DNA of 64,000 bases from Shewanella violacea DSS12 (GTDB lineage Bacteria; Pseudomonadota; Gammaproteobacteria; Enterobacterales; Shewanellaceae). The notes below the pieces were generated by a model. It made no database searches. It had not been told where the DNA came from and was given only the letters and a program-made list of their open reading frames with translations. The stretch covers positions 1-64,000 of the forward strand of contig NC_014012.1 of assembly GCF_000091325.1 (NCBI RefSeq), given 5' to 3'. The position numbers were made by a program, and so were the translations under genes. Of the stretch, positions 25,261-38,387 are shown piece by piece; the stretch's first letter is position 1; every line of letters begins with the position of its first letter.

Positions 25261-25900
25261 TTCTGGAACGCTTGATTCTGGCCAAGAGCATGCCGGAATG
25301 ACGAGAGGTGGATGAGATCGGGATTAGTGACTAGCAGCTAAGATCTTTAATTAGCATAGCCTAGTGTTTTTCCTAAGATCTTGGTGCTGGAGTGCTAGAT
25401 TCCGGCCAAGAGAGTGCCGGAATGACTAAAGTGGATGAGATCGGAATTAGTGACTAGAAACTAAGATCTTTAATTAGCATAGTGACCTTCTTTTCTTAAG
25501 ATCTGGATTCCGGCCAAGAGCATGCCGGAATGACTAAAGTGGGTGAGATCGAGATTAGTGACTAGAAACTAAGATCTTTAATTAGCGCAGTGACCTTCTT
25601 TTCTTAAGATCTGGATTCCGGCCAAGAGCATGCCGGAAAGACGAAGCGGGTGAGACAGAGATTAGTTACTAGAGCGCTAGATTCCGGCCAGAAGCGTACC
25701 GGAAAGACTAAAGTGGCTGAGGGATAATTTACTAGAAGCTAGATTCAGGCCAAAAGAGTGCCGGAATGACCTTATCTGAGCATGCCGGAATTACGCTGGG
25801 GGGAGATAGGATCTAGTTCCTAGAACCTAGGAACTTTATTTAGCGTAGCGTCCTTCTTTTCCTAGCATCTGGATTCCGGCCAGAAGCGTACCGGAAAGAC
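25261..25900. repeat. Tandem array of hairpin repeats, about 108 bp period
   Basis: Stems of the form ATTCCGGC...GCCGGAAT (about 9-nt loop) recur near 25274, 25399, 25507, 25614, 25681, 25743, 25780 (half) and 25871. Units from 25399 to 25638 repeat at 107-108 bp and include GTGACTAGAAACTAAGATCT and TTTAATTAGC words. The last stem ends just 6-7 bp from the mnmE stop codon and may terminate it. Confidence 0.85.
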
Positions 25901-25903
25901 GGG

Positions 25904-27265
25904 CTATTTTCCTATACAGAAAGAACTGAAGATCTTACCGAGTAGATCGTCTGAGGTGAATTTACCTGTGATCTCAGATAAGGCCATCTGGCTCATACGT
26001 AACTCTTCGGCTAATAGCTCTCCGGCCAGATAAACTTCTAACTGCTCTTTGCCTAACATCAGGTGACTGCTGGCTAGATCCAGTGCCTCTAAGTGACGAC
26101 GACGTGCGATAAAGCCGCCTTCAAGATTACTTTGATAGCCCATAAGGGATTTAAGGTGTTGTTTGACAGAGTCTATACCTAAACCTGTCTTAGCCGAGAT
26201 GCGGTAAACAGGATGGCCGTGATCTTGGGTGAGTTCTAATGACTCGCCTGTGAGATCAGCCTTGTTACGCACCACTGTGATACCTAGCTTACTCGGTAGA
26301 CGGTCGATAAAGTCAGGCCAGATCTCATGTGGGTCAACGGCGTCTGTGGTAGTGCCATCGACCATAAATAACACCTGATCGGCAGTTTCTATTTCGGCCC
26401 AAGCACGTTCGATACCTATCTTCTCGACGGTATCAGAGGTGTCTCGTAGACCTGCTGTGTCGATAATATGCAGTGGCATGCCATCGATATGTATGTGTTC
26501 GCGCAGTACATCGCGGGTGGTGCCAGCTACTTCAGTAACTATGGCAGACTCTTTACCAGCTAATGCGTTAAGCAGACTAGATTTACCAGCATTTGGCCGA
26601 CCGGCAATTACCACCTTCATGCCTTCACGAATTATCGAACCTTGCTTAGCGCTGGCCTTAACTGAGTCTAGTCTGGTGATGATCTTGTTGAGTGAGCCGG
26701 CTATCTTACCGTCGGAGAGGAAGTCTACTTCTTCATCGGGGAAATCTATGGCTGCCTCGACGTATAAGCGCAAGTTAGTGACCTTTTCGACCAATGCATG
26801 TACTTCTGTTGAAAATTCGCCCTGGAGTGAGTTTAAGGCGCTCTTAGCGGCTTGCTCGCTGGTGGCATCGATAAGATCGGCAATGGCTTCGGCCTGGGTG
26901 AGATCTAACTTGTCATTCATGAAGGCCTGTTCACTGAATTCACCAGGTCTGGCGATACGAATGTCTTTGGTTTCCAGCACGCGCTTGATCAGCATATCTA
27001 AGACTATCTGGCCGCCATGACCTTGTAGTTCCAGTACATCTTCACCGGTAAAGGAGTTAGGCCCCTTGAAATAGAGGGCGATACCTTGGTCGATCACTAC
27101 GCCATCGGCAGTTTTAAAATCACAGTAATCAGCATAACGAGTCTTGGGTATGTGCCCAAGCATAGCCATAGCAACTTCGCTGGCCTGATCGCCGGAGATA
27201 CGTATGATACCCACACCGCCACGGCCTGGAGCGGTGGCTTGTGCCACGATAGTATCTTCTGTCAT
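25904..27265 (-). CDS. mnmE: tRNA modification GTPase MnmE
   Basis: The product has 453 residues. The N-terminal formyl-THF-binding domain begins [20 protein letters not shown]. The central helical domain is interrupted by a GTPase domain (G1 [11 protein letters not shown]3 DTAGLR, G4 NKAD). The C-terminus ends in the conserved CxGK (CIGK), whose Cys is catalytic. With MnmG it builds cmnm5U34/mnm5U34 in tRNA. It is the last gene of the rpmH-rnpA-yidD-yidC-mnmE string read away from dnaA, separated from yidC by a terminator. Length matches E. coli (454). Confidence 0.97.
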   Translation of the reverse strand: MTEDTIVAQATAPGRGGVGIIRISGDQASEVAMAMLGHIPKTRYADYCDFKTADGVVIDQGIALYFKGPNSFTGEDVLELQGHGGQIVLDMLIKRVLETKDIRIARPGEFSEQAFMNDKLDLTQAEAIADLIDATSEQAAKSALNSLQGEFSTEVHALVEKVTNLRLYVEAAIDFPDEEVDFLSDGKIAGSLNKIITRLDSVKASAKQGSIIREGMKVVIAGRPNAGKSSLLNALAGKESAIVTEVAGTTRDVLREHIHIDGMPLHIIDTAGLRDTSDTVEKIGIERAWAEIETADQVLFMVDGTTTDAVDPHEIWPDFIDRLPSKLGITVVRNKADLTGESLELTQDHGHPVYRISAKTGLGIDSVKQHLKSLMGYQSNLEGGFIARRRHLEALDLASSHLMLGKEQLEVYLAGELLAEELRMSQMALSEITGKFTSDDLLGKIFSSFCIGK

Positions 27266-27320
27266 TACTGTGATTCCTAAGCTAAATATGGGGGTAAAAC
27301 TGAAAGACTCAGTCTCTCAT

Positions 27321-27361
27321 AAAAAGAAAAAGCGGCTAATACCTGAGTATCAACCGCTTTT
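27321..27361 (-). terminator. Terminator downstream of yidC
   Basis: Stem AAAAGCGG / CCGCTTTT has an inner ATAC-CTGA-GTAT hairpin. On the minus strand it is followed by a T-rich run (complement of 27321-27331). Confidence 0.8.
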
Positions 27362-27387
27362 CAGTTAACGCTTATTTGGTGTCAGAC

Positions 27388-29022
27388 TTATTTTAAGCCT
27401 TTCTTCGCCAGACCTGCGTAGATGATTTTCTGCTGCGTGATAGCAACTAAGTTACCAACCAACCAGTAAAGTACCAGACCTGCAGGGAACCAAAGGAAGA
27501 ACACGGTAAATACCACAGGCATCCACTGCATCATCTTCTGTTGCATAGGATCCATGGTCGGTGCCATTGGCTGCATCTTCTGCATGACGAACATGGAGAT
27601 ACCCATCAGGATTGGCATCACGTAGTAAGGATCTTGTACCGATAAATCGGTGATCCATAACATGAATGGTGCATGACGTAGTTCAACACTCTCCATCAGT
27701 ACCCAGTATAGCGAGATGAAGATAGGCATCTGTAGCAAGATTGGTAGACAGCCACCCATAGGGTTAACTTTCTCTTTCTTGTACAGCTCCATCATAGCCT
27801 GACCCATCTTCTGACGGTCATCACCAAAACGTTCTTTCATTTCGGCAAGCTTAGGCTGCAGGTTACGCATCTTAGCCATTGAGGTGTACTGAGCTTTAGT
27901 CAGTGGGAATAACATACCACGCACAGTTAGCGTAATAAGAATAATCGCCAGACCCCAGTTAGACACAATCGACTGGAAGAACATAAGTAGCTTGTTGATA
28001 GGTACTGCTAACCACCAAAGGAAGCCATAATCTACCACTAAGTTAAGTGAGTCAGATATCTCAGAAAGTGCTTCCTGATCCTTAGGACCTACATAGAACT
28101 GAGAGCTGATAGTCTGAGTCGCACCAGGTGCAATATCATAGATGGCACCACGGAAGCCGATATTTGCCTGACCGCCAGCACTGATGCTAGAGAAAATGGT
28201 GTTTTGGTCATTTTCAGGTGGTATCCAGGCAGAAACGAAGTAATGTTGCAGCATAGCTGCCCAACCACCTAGCGTCTTCTTATCAAGGTCTTTATCAGCC
28301 ATATCATCGAACTTGTACTTCTCGTAACGAATGTCTGAAGTAGAGAAGGCGGCACCAAGATAAGTTGGCATAATCATGCTGCTGCTACTTTTCTTGATAC
28401 TGTGCTTAATCTGACCGTACATTTGTACTTGAAGCGGCTTATCTGTGGTGTTGTCTACAAGATAGTCGACATCAATCTTGAATTGACCACGGTGGAAGAT
28501 AAACATCTTAGTGTACTTAGCACCGTTTTCAGCAACATAGGTCAAGGGGACTTCTAGAGTCTCTTGATCGGCTGCCATAGTGTAGTCCTGTGATGCACTG
28601 TCGAAGTGAGCACGGCCTTTAACACTGCTGTCGATACCATTACGACCGATAAGACCACTTTGAGCTATGTAGTTAATATCTTTAGTCTGTTCCAGGAGTA
28701 CGAATGGTTCGTCACTTTCTTGCTCTAGTTTATGTTCAACTAGGGCCGAGTAGACGATATCGCCACCAACTGGATTAATCTTGATGACTAATTGGTCAGT
28801 ATGAATCGTGATTAATTCTTTCGAAGCGACAGTTGCAGCTGGAAGCGCAGAGTCTGCATCCGGAACATCTGAACTGTGTGCGTCAGTAGTATTTGAGGCA
28901 GTCGATACCGAAGTTAATTCAGTAGTCACTGGTTGTGGAGCTTGGTCCGTCTGCCACTGTTGCCAAAGTAAAAAACTGACAAAAAGCAGACCGATAAGAA
29001 ATATATTGCGTTGAGATTCCAT
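27388..29022 (-). CDS. yidC: Membrane protein insertase YidC
   Basis: The product has 544 residues. The N-terminal anchor ([20 protein letters not shown]) precedes the long periplasmic beta-sandwich domain of gram-negative YidC. The C-terminal insertase core has five spans beginning near [16 protein letters not shown], with [20 protein letters not shown] (hydrophilic-groove Arg) and [21 protein letters not shown]. It inserts inner-membrane proteins, alone or with SecYEG. It comes three bases after yidD in a co-directional cluster. Length is close to E. coli (548). Confidence 0.98.
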   Translation of the reverse strand: MESQRNIFLIGLLFVSFLLWQQWQTDQAPQPVTTELTSVSTASNTTDAHSSDVPDADSALPAATVASKELITIHTDQLVIKINPVGGDIVYSALVEHKLEQESDEPFVLLEQTKDINYIAQSGLIGRNGIDSSVKGRAHFDSASQDYTMAADQETLEVPLTYVAENGAKYTKMFIFHRGQFKIDVDYLVDNTTDKPLQVQMYGQIKHSIKKSSSSMIMPTYLGAAFSTSDIRYEKYKFDDMADKDLDKKTLGGWAAMLQHYFVSAWIPPENDQNTIFSSISAGGQANIGFRGAIYDIAPGATQTISSQFYVGPKDQEALSEISDSLNLVVDYGFLWWLAVPINKLLMFFQSIVSNWGLAIILITLTVRGMLFPLTKAQYTSMAKMRNLQPKLAEMKERFGDDRQKMGQAMMELYKKEKVNPMGGCLPILLQMPIFISLYWVLMESVELRHAPFMLWITDLSVQDPYYVMPILMGISMFVMQKMQPMAPTMDPMQQKMMQWMPVVFTVFFLWFPAGLVLYWLVGNLVAITQQKIIYAGLAKKGLK

Positions 29023-29025
29023 AGC

Positions 29026-29283
29026 CTATTTATTACACCTGTGTTTTTTTGAGGGGACGGGGTCAATACCGCCCGGATGCAAAGGGTGACATTTTAATAC
29101 GCGTTTTGCTGTAAGCCAACTGCCTTTTACAAATCCATGCAAATGAATGGCTTCGATAGCATAATATGAGCAAGTTGGATGAAAGCGGCACTTATTAGTC
29201 CCCAGTAGGGGACTGATTAAGATTTGGTAGCCACGAATAATCGTGGTTGCTAGCCATTGTAGCGGCGAGTGAGTTTTCGCCAT
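29026..29283 (-). CDS. yidD: Membrane protein insertion efficiency factor YidD
   Basis: This is an 85-residue YidD family protein. [25 protein letters not shown] and the Cys-rich [15 protein letters not shown] block are diagnostic; it has a short amphipathic N-terminus and peripheral inner-membrane location. It assists YidC-dependent insertion. The start overlaps the rnpA 3' end by 34 bp, the usual compact arrangement. Confidence 0.95.
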   Translation of the reverse strand: MAKTHSPLQWLATTIIRGYQILISPLLGTNKCRFHPTCSYYAIEAIHLHGFVKGSWLTAKRVLKCHPLHPGGIDPVPSKKHRCNK

Positions 29284-29612
29284 AGCTTTTCTACCAATTT
29301 ATGGAGCTCTGCATTCTCCATCTCTACGACGCCATTTCTGACCAAAACAACTATATCGACCGGAGGCAATTCGTGCTGATGCAAACGAAAATTATCTCGG
29401 ATGATACGTTTAATTCTGTTTCGCTGGTGGGCTTTCTTAACAAAACGCTTAGCAACAGTTAATCCAATACGTGGATGCTGCTCAGAATTTGGAATAGCTA
29501 GTAAAGTTATTTCAGCGGAAGAAGCTTTGATAGGTTTTGCAAATACAGATTTGAATTGCGCGGGAGTTAACAAACGTAACTCCCGCGTAAAGGTATAGCT
29601 AGTCACTTGCAT
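29250..29612 (-). CDS. rnpA: Ribonuclease P protein component
   Basis: The product has 120 residues. [47 protein letters not shown] (the RNR RNA-binding signature region) and the basic surface are typical. It binds the RNase P RNA and pre-tRNA 5' leaders. It follows rpmH by eight bases and overlaps yidD. Confidence 0.97.
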   Translation of the reverse strand: MQVTSYTFTRELRLLTPAQFKSVFAKPIKASSAEITLLAIPNSEQHPRIGLTVAKRFVKKAHQRNRIKRIIRDNFRLHQHELPPVDIVVLVRNGVVEMENAELHKLVEKLWRKLTRRYNG

Positions 29613-29620
29613 TTCTACTG

Positions 29621-29758
29621 TTAAGCAGAAAGACGAGCGCGACCTTTAGCACGACGACGAGCTAGGACCTTGCGGCCTCCAACTGTAGCCATACGAGCGC
29701 GGAATCCGTGAGAACGCTTGCGCTTGAGGTTGCTTGGTTGAAAAGTACGTTTACTCAT
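29621..29758 (-). CDS. rpmH: 50S ribosomal protein L34
   Basis: This 45-residue, highly basic protein begins [20 protein letters not shown] and ends GRARLSA, an almost invariant L34 sequence. It is the first gene of the leftward cluster and divergent from dnaA, as in most gammaproteobacteria. Confidence 0.98.
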
Positions 29759-30204
29759 TGTGGCAATCCGTCTTTATGTTAGTTGAAAAAAACCCAAATT
29801 CTCTAAATTGAAGAATAGGGGCAAAAAAGAGGCCGAATTGTAATCACTTTAACTATGCCCGTCAACAAGCAAAAGCATTAAGTGACAAAATTCTAGCCAT
29901 TTATTTTCTAGCCTACCTAGTCAAAGCCACCAGAAATTGTGGATAACTCTGTGCATGACCACTACATCTTGTGGATCTTGTGATCATTCATAAAAACTAG
30001 GCCGCTAATTATAGATCGATCTGGATCGCTTTATAAAGCTGGATTTGCAGCTTTTTACAAATAACTAGATCGCGGTAGATCCTTTTGGATCTGTATCATC
30101 TGCCAAAGGTGATCTATCTGGGGATAATTATATTATAAGGATAGCGATCCTAGTGATCTCACGATAGAATACCCATCTTTGTATGATCTTTTGGGGATAA
30201 GTAC
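29759..30204. promoter_or_regulatory. rpmH-dnaA divergent promoter region with DnaA boxes
   Basis: A perfect DnaA box (TGTGGATAA, minus) is at 29938-29946, with weaker boxes near 29951 and 29971 and TGGGGATAA words at about 30119 and 30192. About a dozen GATC sites cluster at 29970-30190. This fits DnaA autoregulation and SeqA control as in E. coli; start sites cannot be read directly. Confidence 0.75.
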
Positions 30205-31593
30205 GTGGCGGTTACACTTTGGCAGCAATGTCTCGGGCGACTACAAGACGAGCTCTCGGCTCAACAATTCAGTATGTGGATCAGGCCGTTACAAGCAGAA
30301 ATGGATGGGAACACACTGGTTCTCTACGCGCCAAATCGCTTCGTTCTCGACTGGGTCAGAGACAAGTATATTAACATCATTAATCAGTTTTTTACTGAGC
30401 AGATGGGTAGTGATGCACCTAAGTTACGCTTCGATATAGGCAGTAAACCTGCGGCTCCACGTCCGATTCAGGCGACGCCTGCAATGGCCCCACCGCGCGT
30501 TCAGATGAATACCAGGCCGGCTAAAACTACATTTAACATGAATATGCCCGAACCGGCAATCATGGCGAATCACAGAAGTAATATTAATCCGGCTTATCAG
30601 TTTGAAAACTTTGTCGAAGGTAAATCGAACCAATTAGGCAAGGCTGCGGCACTGCAAGTTGCCGAGAATCCTGGTGGCGCTTACAACCCCTTATTCCTCT
30701 ACGGTGGAACTGGCCTGGGTAAAACCCACCTGTTACACGCCGTGGGCAATGCCATCATCAAGAATAATCCCAACGCTAAAGTGGTTTACATGCATTCTGA
30801 GCGTTTCGTTCAGGATATGGTGAAAGCCTTGCAGAATAATGCCATCGAAGAGTTCAAACGTTATTACCGTAGCGTAGATGCATTATTTATCGATGATATT
30901 CAATTTTTTGCCAATAAAGACAGATCCCAGGAAGAGTTCTTCCATACCTTCAATGCGTTATTGGAAGGCAATCATCAGGTGATCTTGACCTCAGATAAAT
31001 ACCCGAAAGAGATCGACGGCGTAGAAGATCGCCTCAAGTCTCGTTTCGGCTGGGGCTTAACCGTAGCTATCGAGCCTCCTGAGTTAGAGACTCGTGTGGC
31101 CATCTTGATGCGTAAGGCACAAGAGAGTGGTGTCAATCTACCCGATGAAGTGGCTTTCTTCATTGCTAAGCGATTACGTTCTAACGTTCGTGAACTCGAA
31201 GGGGCCTTGAACCGAGTGATAGCTAACGCTAACTTTACCGGTCGACCAATCACTATCGATTTCGTCCGCGAAGCCTTGCGAGATTTGCTAGCACTGCAGG
31301 AAAAATTAGTCACCATAGATAATATCCAGAAGACAGTAGCCGAATATTATAAGATTAAGATGGCCGATATGCTGTCTAAGCGTCGTTCACGCAGTGTCGC
31401 CAGACCTCGTCAGGTCGCTATGGCACTATCGAAAGAATTAACCAACCAGAGCTTACCTGAGATAGGGGATGCTTTTGGTGGTCGTGACCATACAACTGTC
31501 TTACACGCATGTCGTAAAATTGCACAGTTACGTGAAGAAAGTCATGACATTAAAGAAGATTATGCTAACTTGATCCGTACGTTATCTTCATAA
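30205..31593 (+). CDS. dnaA: Chromosomal replication initiator DnaA
   Basis: The product has 462 residues. Domain I begins with the GTG start ([20 protein letters not shown]), a variable linker follows (about 85-130), then the AAA+ domain with Walker [11 protein letters not shown], Walker B FIDDIQFF and sensor/arginine finger segments. The C-terminal helix-turn-helix holds the DnaA-box signature ([15 protein letters not shown]). GTG start use matches E. coli dnaA. It binds the boxes at 1-333 and upstream of itself. It is followed by dnaN after 19 bp. Confidence 0.99.
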   Translation: MAVTLWQQCLGRLQDELSAQQFSMWIRPLQAEMDGNTLVLYAPNRFVLDWVRDKYINIINQFFTEQMGSDAPKLRFDIGSKPAAPRPIQATPAMAPPRVQMNTRPAKTTFNMNMPEPAIMANHRSNINPAYQFENFVEGKSNQLGKAAALQVAENPGGAYNPLFLYGGTGLGKTHLLHAVGNAIIKNNPNAKVVYMHSERFVQDMVKALQNNAIEEFKRYYRSVDALFIDDIQFFANKDRSQEEFFHTFNALLEGNHQVILTSDKYPKEIDGVEDRLKSRFGWGLTVAIEPPELETRVAILMRKAQESGVNLPDEVAFFIAKRLRSNVRELEGALNRVIANANFTGRPITIDFVREALRDLLALQEKLVTIDNIQKTVAEYYKIKMADMLSKRRSRSVARPRQVAMALSKELTNQSLPEIGDAFGGRDHTTVLHACRKIAQLREESHDIKEDYANLIRTLSS

Positions 31594-31612
31594 ACCTGGG
31601 AAATTGAAACTG

Positions 31613-32713
31613 ATGAAATTTTCAATTGATAGGGATGCCCTATTAAAGCCGCTGCAATTAGTTAATGGAGCGGTGGAGAGACGTCATAACTTGCCTATTC
31701 TGGCAAACCTCTTAGTTGAAGTGAGTGGACACTCACTTAAGATGACGGGTACCGACCTTGAGGTCGAATTAGTCGGTCAGGTTCAGTTAGAGGGTGATGT
31801 TGTAGAGGGGCGTATTACCGTACCGGCGAAGAAATTTCTCGATATCGTTAAATCACTTCCCGATCAGGTCGAGCTAAAGATTGAACAACAGGAAAATCGC
31901 CTGTTACTCAGATCTGGTCGCAGTCGTTTTACGTTAGCGACATTGCCGGCGGAAGAGTATCCCAATGTCGAGGCCTTTCAGTCCGATATCGAATTTACCA
32001 TCAAGCAAGGCACGCTTAAGTCGCTTATCGATGCGACTCAGTTCTCCATGGCTAACCAGGATGTACGTTATTATCTTAACGGTCTACTACTGGAAACCGA
32101 TGGCAATGTACTGCGTGCCATAGCAACCGATGGCCATCGCTTAGCCTTGAGTCACCGTCAAATTGAGGCGACTCTGCCTGAGAAGCAAGTGATCGTGCCC
32201 CGTAAGGGTGTCGTTGAGCTGCAACGTCTGTTCGAAGGTGAAGACTTAGATGTGACTATCGCTATAGGTGATAATGCCATACGTGCGACAACATCCAGTG
32301 CCGTGTTGACCAGTAAGCTAGTCGATGGGCGTTTTCCTGATTATCGTCGAGTCTTGCCTAAGGGTGGCGACAAAGTTGTCATTGCCAGTAGAAACCAACT
32401 TAAGCAGGCTCTGCTACGTGCCTCTATCCTCTCAAATGAGAAGTTCCGTGGTGTGCGAGTACAGCTGGAAAATAATTTACTTAAGATAACTGCTAATAAT
32501 CCTGAGCAGGAAGAAGCCGAGGAGATCATAGATGTGGAATATGATAACACTCCATTGGAAATAGGCTTCAACGTCAGTTACCTGTTGGATGTGTTGAATA
32601 ACTTACCTTCAGACGATGTGCGTATCACGCTTATCGATGGCAACTCAAGTGCGCTGATCGAGAATCATATCGAAGAAGATTCTATGTATGTGGTTATGCC
32701 GATGAGGCTCTAG
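31613..32713 (+). CDS. dnaN: DNA polymerase III beta sliding clamp
   Basis: This 366-residue clamp has three topologically similar domains. MKFSIDRDALLKPLQ, RHNLPILANLLVEV and the C-terminal YVVMPMRL are typical. I take ATG at 31613, which gives exactly the E. coli length; an in-frame TTG at 31604 would add three residues. It is the second gene of dnaA-dnaN-recF-gyrB, but a strong terminator and about 400 bp separate it from recF here. Confidence 0.98.
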   Translation: MKFSIDRDALLKPLQLVNGAVERRHNLPILANLLVEVSGHSLKMTGTDLEVELVGQVQLEGDVVEGRITVPAKKFLDIVKSLPDQVELKIEQQENRLLLRSGRSRFTLATLPAEEYPNVEAFQSDIEFTIKQGTLKSLIDATQFSMANQDVRYYLNGLLLETDGNVLRAIATDGHRLALSHRQIEATLPEKQVIVPRKGVVELQRLFEGEDLDVTIAIGDNAIRATTSSAVLTSKLVDGRFPDYRRVLPKGGDKVVIASRNQLKQALLRASILSNEKFRGVRVQLENNLLKITANNPEQEEAEEIIDVEYDNTPLEIGFNVSYLLDVLNNLPSDDVRITLIDGNSSALIENHIEEDSMYVVMPMRL

Positions 32714-32751
32714 TCTTAATTCGACAAGATAAACCCAAATTAATATTGAAC

Positions 32752-32774
32752 AGGCTGCTAACGCAGCCTTTTTT
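32752..32774 (+). terminator. Rho-independent terminator after dnaN
   Basis: AGGCTGC-TAAC-GCAGCCT is followed by a T run, 38 bp past the dnaN stop. Confidence 0.9.
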
Positions 32775-33110
32775 GTGTCCGGTAACTTAAGATTGGATGG
32801 CGATGGGCTGTTAACAAGCGGGTTTGTGTCGGGAACACTTATGCCACTTGGCCATGGATGGCTAACAAGCGGCTTTGTTTTGGCTGTTTATGGTCCATAA
32901 GTGACAGGTAAATTAGCTTTTTCTTGTGCTGTTAGCTTGTAGTGATTTTACCGCCTTATTTTGGATGAAATCCGCGCTTTGATGTGGTCTGTGGATATGC
33001 TAATCTTCTTGGCTATTTGAATTTTTCCACCTAATAATTTGCGACGTTTTTATTCGTTAAATTACGTGCATCTTGTTAGCTTGCCCGAATAAGTGATTAA
33101 TGAGCCATAA
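32775..33110. other. Spacer between dnaN and recF
   Basis: No gene. It contains two related words, GTTAACAAGCGGGTTTGT (about 32811) and GCTAACAAGCGGCTTTGT (about 32862), and presumably the recF-gyrB promoter. Many relatives have a much shorter gap here. Confidence 0.5.
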
Positions 33111-36630
<3,520 letters not shown>

Positions 36631-36670
36631 CAGCAGTCTTAAGCTGTAAGTTATAAGCGATAAGTAAAAC

Positions 36671-36700
36671 AAAAGCCCTGGAGAAATCCGGGGCTTTTTT
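36671..36700 (+). terminator. Rho-independent terminator after gyrB
   Basis: AAAGCCC-TGGA-GAAA-TCC-GGGGCTTTTTT, 40 bp past the stop. Confidence 0.85.
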
Positions 36701-36702
36701 GT

Positions 36703-36974
36703 ACATGGCAGGAGATGTTCCTACATCTCTGTGCATTCCTATCATCCGTGATAGTCAGAGTAGTTATCCCCGGAGTACAGGAGGTACTAGGAGGGGGTTA
36801 ATGTCTGGAACATTTATGTCATTCTTTATTAAATAAGAGGGACAGGGATGTATACAAATAAACGTTGCACATGGCAGGAGATGTTCCTATATTTCTGTGC
36901 ATTCCTATCATCCATGATAGTCAGAGTGCTTATCCCCGGAGTACAGGAGGTACTAAAAGGGGGTTTATGTCTGG
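36703..36974. repeat. Direct duplication of about 106 bp in the gyrB downstream spacer
   Basis: Copy 1 (36703-36808) and copy 2 (36869-36974) share ACATGGCAGGAGATGTTCCT, GTGCATTCCTATCATCC, GATAGTCAGAGT and CCCGGAGTACAGGAGGTACT, with a few differences. The 66-residue ORF over copy 2 is probably not coding. No other gene was seen in 36631-37105. Confidence 0.85.
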
Positions 36975-37105
36975 GGATAAATATTCTCTTGTGGATGTCA
37001 CCTTCCTGCTTTATTCCTTCGGCTGCTTTGCACTATTTATCGAGCTAATCAATTAATCGATCATTCCTTGATAAGCTAGTTATCAATAACAAGGAGATAA
37101 ATTCT

Positions 37106-37528
37106 ATGAAAAACTTTGCCAAGTTAGGTGTAATAACCTTAGTCAGTCTGTTGAGCTTCTCATCTGTGGCGGGAAGTTCATCGCCAGGAAAGGATTGGGT
37201 TAAGGTTGCCGATACCGAGCTTAAGAGTGGCATCAATAACATTAATATCGATAATAATTTTCGCGAAAAGCGTTTCGATATGATTAAGCTTAAACCCATG
37301 AAAGAGAACATGAGAATAAGAGATCTCTACGTTATCATGAAGGGAGACGATGGAGCGACTAGCCATCAGATGTTTGGCCTGTTGCGAAAGGGGAGTTTTA
37401 GTCAGGGGGCTATGGTGAAGGAGAGTAACAAGAGTATTGCCAGCTTCACGATTAACTTCGACAAAAATATTGCCAATTCAATAAACTTCAGAAAATCTAG
37501 CATCGAAATATGGGCCCATAAGGCTTAG
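37106..37528 (+). CDS. Small exported protein of unknown function
   Basis: The product has 140 residues. A signal peptide (about 1-22, LGVITLVSLLSFSSVAG) precedes a mature domain of about 115 residues with alternating hydrophobic strands (FDMIKLKPMKENMRIRDLYVIMKG, ASFTINFD, KSSIEIWAHKA). The pattern resembles the small periplasmic beta-sandwich proteins of the DUF2541/YaaI type, but the match is weak and I would not name it. AAGGAG stands upstream of ATG 37106. It converges on pxpA with only four bases between the stops. Confidence 0.75.
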   Translation: MKNFAKLGVITLVSLLSFSSVAGSSSPGKDWVKVADTELKSGINNINIDNNFREKRFDMIKLKPMKENMRIRDLYVIMKGDDGATSHQMFGLLRKGSFSQGAMVKESNKSIASFTINFDKNIANSINFRKSSIEIWAHKA

Positions 37529-37532
37529 CTGC

Positions 37533-38267
37533 TTATGCCGTGAGCCTTGCACTGATCTGTTTAGCAAAGCTGAGTGCATGCTCACTATCCCCGTGTATAC
37601 AGATGCTATCGGCCTTGAGTCGCAGTAAGGCTCCATCGAGTGTCGGTAGCGGCTTATTCCCTAGTAATAACTCAACCTGCTCCAAGGCTTGAGTATCGTT
37701 TTCTATCACAGCGCCTTGCATCTGCCTAGGTGCCAGGCTGGCGTTGTGCAAATATCGCCGATCGGCAAAGGCCTCTTCGATAACATCGAGTCCCTGTTGT
37801 CTTGCTAGTTGCACCAGTGGGCTGGCGGCAAGGATCATCAGTTTTAAACTTGGGTCTATGCGTTTTATGGTTTCAATTAGTAGTAGCCCTAAACGCTCGT
37901 TGAACGCCGCCAGGTTATAAAGAGCACCATGAGGTTTCACGTGGAACATTTTAGCGCCCAGAGAGTCACAGACGGCTTTTAATGAGTTAATTTGCTGATA
38001 GATCGAGGCTAATAGCTCTTGGTCTGAAATTATCATGGGCTGACGACCAAAATGTTTGCGGTCGGGAAAGCTGGGATGGGCGCCAATATTAACACCCGAG
38101 GCTAATGCTAGCCTAACAGCTGTGTGCATACTCGATTGATCACCACTATGACCTCCGCAGGCAATATTAGCCGAAGTGATCAATTGCAGCAGGGCTGCGT
38201 CATTGGCTCCTCCTTCACCTAAGTCGGCATTAAGGTCGATAGGGTAGCCTTTCGAATTTGATAACAT
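37533..38267 (-). CDS. pxpA: 5-oxoprolinase subunit A (LamB/YcsF family)
   Basis: The product has 244 residues. IDLNADLGEG near the start, ANIACGGHSGD, GAHPSFPDR and VKPHGALYN are hallmarks of the LamB/YcsF family. With PxpB and PxpC it performs ATP-dependent opening of 5-oxoproline to glutamate. It lies downstream of pxpC in the leftward operon pxpB-pxpC-pxpA, 120 bp apart. A parS-like site (37933-37948) lies within it. The last residues fall 4 bp from the converging gene. Confidence 0.94.
   Translation of the reverse strand: MLSNSKGYPIDLNADLGEGGANDAALLQLITSANIACGGHSGDQSSMHTAVRLALASGVNIGAHPSFPDRKHFGRQPMIISDQELLASIYQQINSLKAVCDSLGAKMFHVKPHGALYNLAAFNERLGLLLIETIKRIDPSLKLMILAASPLVQLARQQGLDVIEEAFADRRYLHNASLAPRQMQGAVIENDTQALEQVELLLGNKPLPTLDGALLRLKADSICIHGDSEHALSFAKQISARLTA
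37933..37948. promoter_or_regulatory. parS: parS-like site 3 (15/16 to the TGTTTCACGTGGAACA form), in pxpA
   Basis: GGTTTCACGTGGAACA matches the B. subtilis type consensus read as TGTTTCACGTGGAACA, apart from the first base. The CACGTG centre is intact. Confidence 0.65.
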
Positions 38268-38387
38268 GATAGACCTCTCTTCCTATTGTTCAGTTATAAG
38301 CTGTAAGTGATCAGTTGTAAGCAAGAGCTATCAAGAATCTTGCTGTTGCCACTTGTCGTTTACAGGCGTCCTCCGTGATTGCTTTTA

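Noticed and set aside
25261..25900. Regularly spaced repeats looking like a CRISPR array
   Set aside because: Units are about 108 bp with long similar 'spacers', the conserved part is a GC-rich hairpin, and no cas genes lie near. Spacers repeat, so it is a tandem array.
29401..29598. Antisense ORFs in rnpA and other core genes
   Set aside because: Mirror frames of conserved genes; no evidence of independent coding.
36848..37056. 66- and 63-residue ORFs behind gyrB
   Set aside because: They overlap in different frames over a duplicated spacer, have no family features and no clear translation signals.
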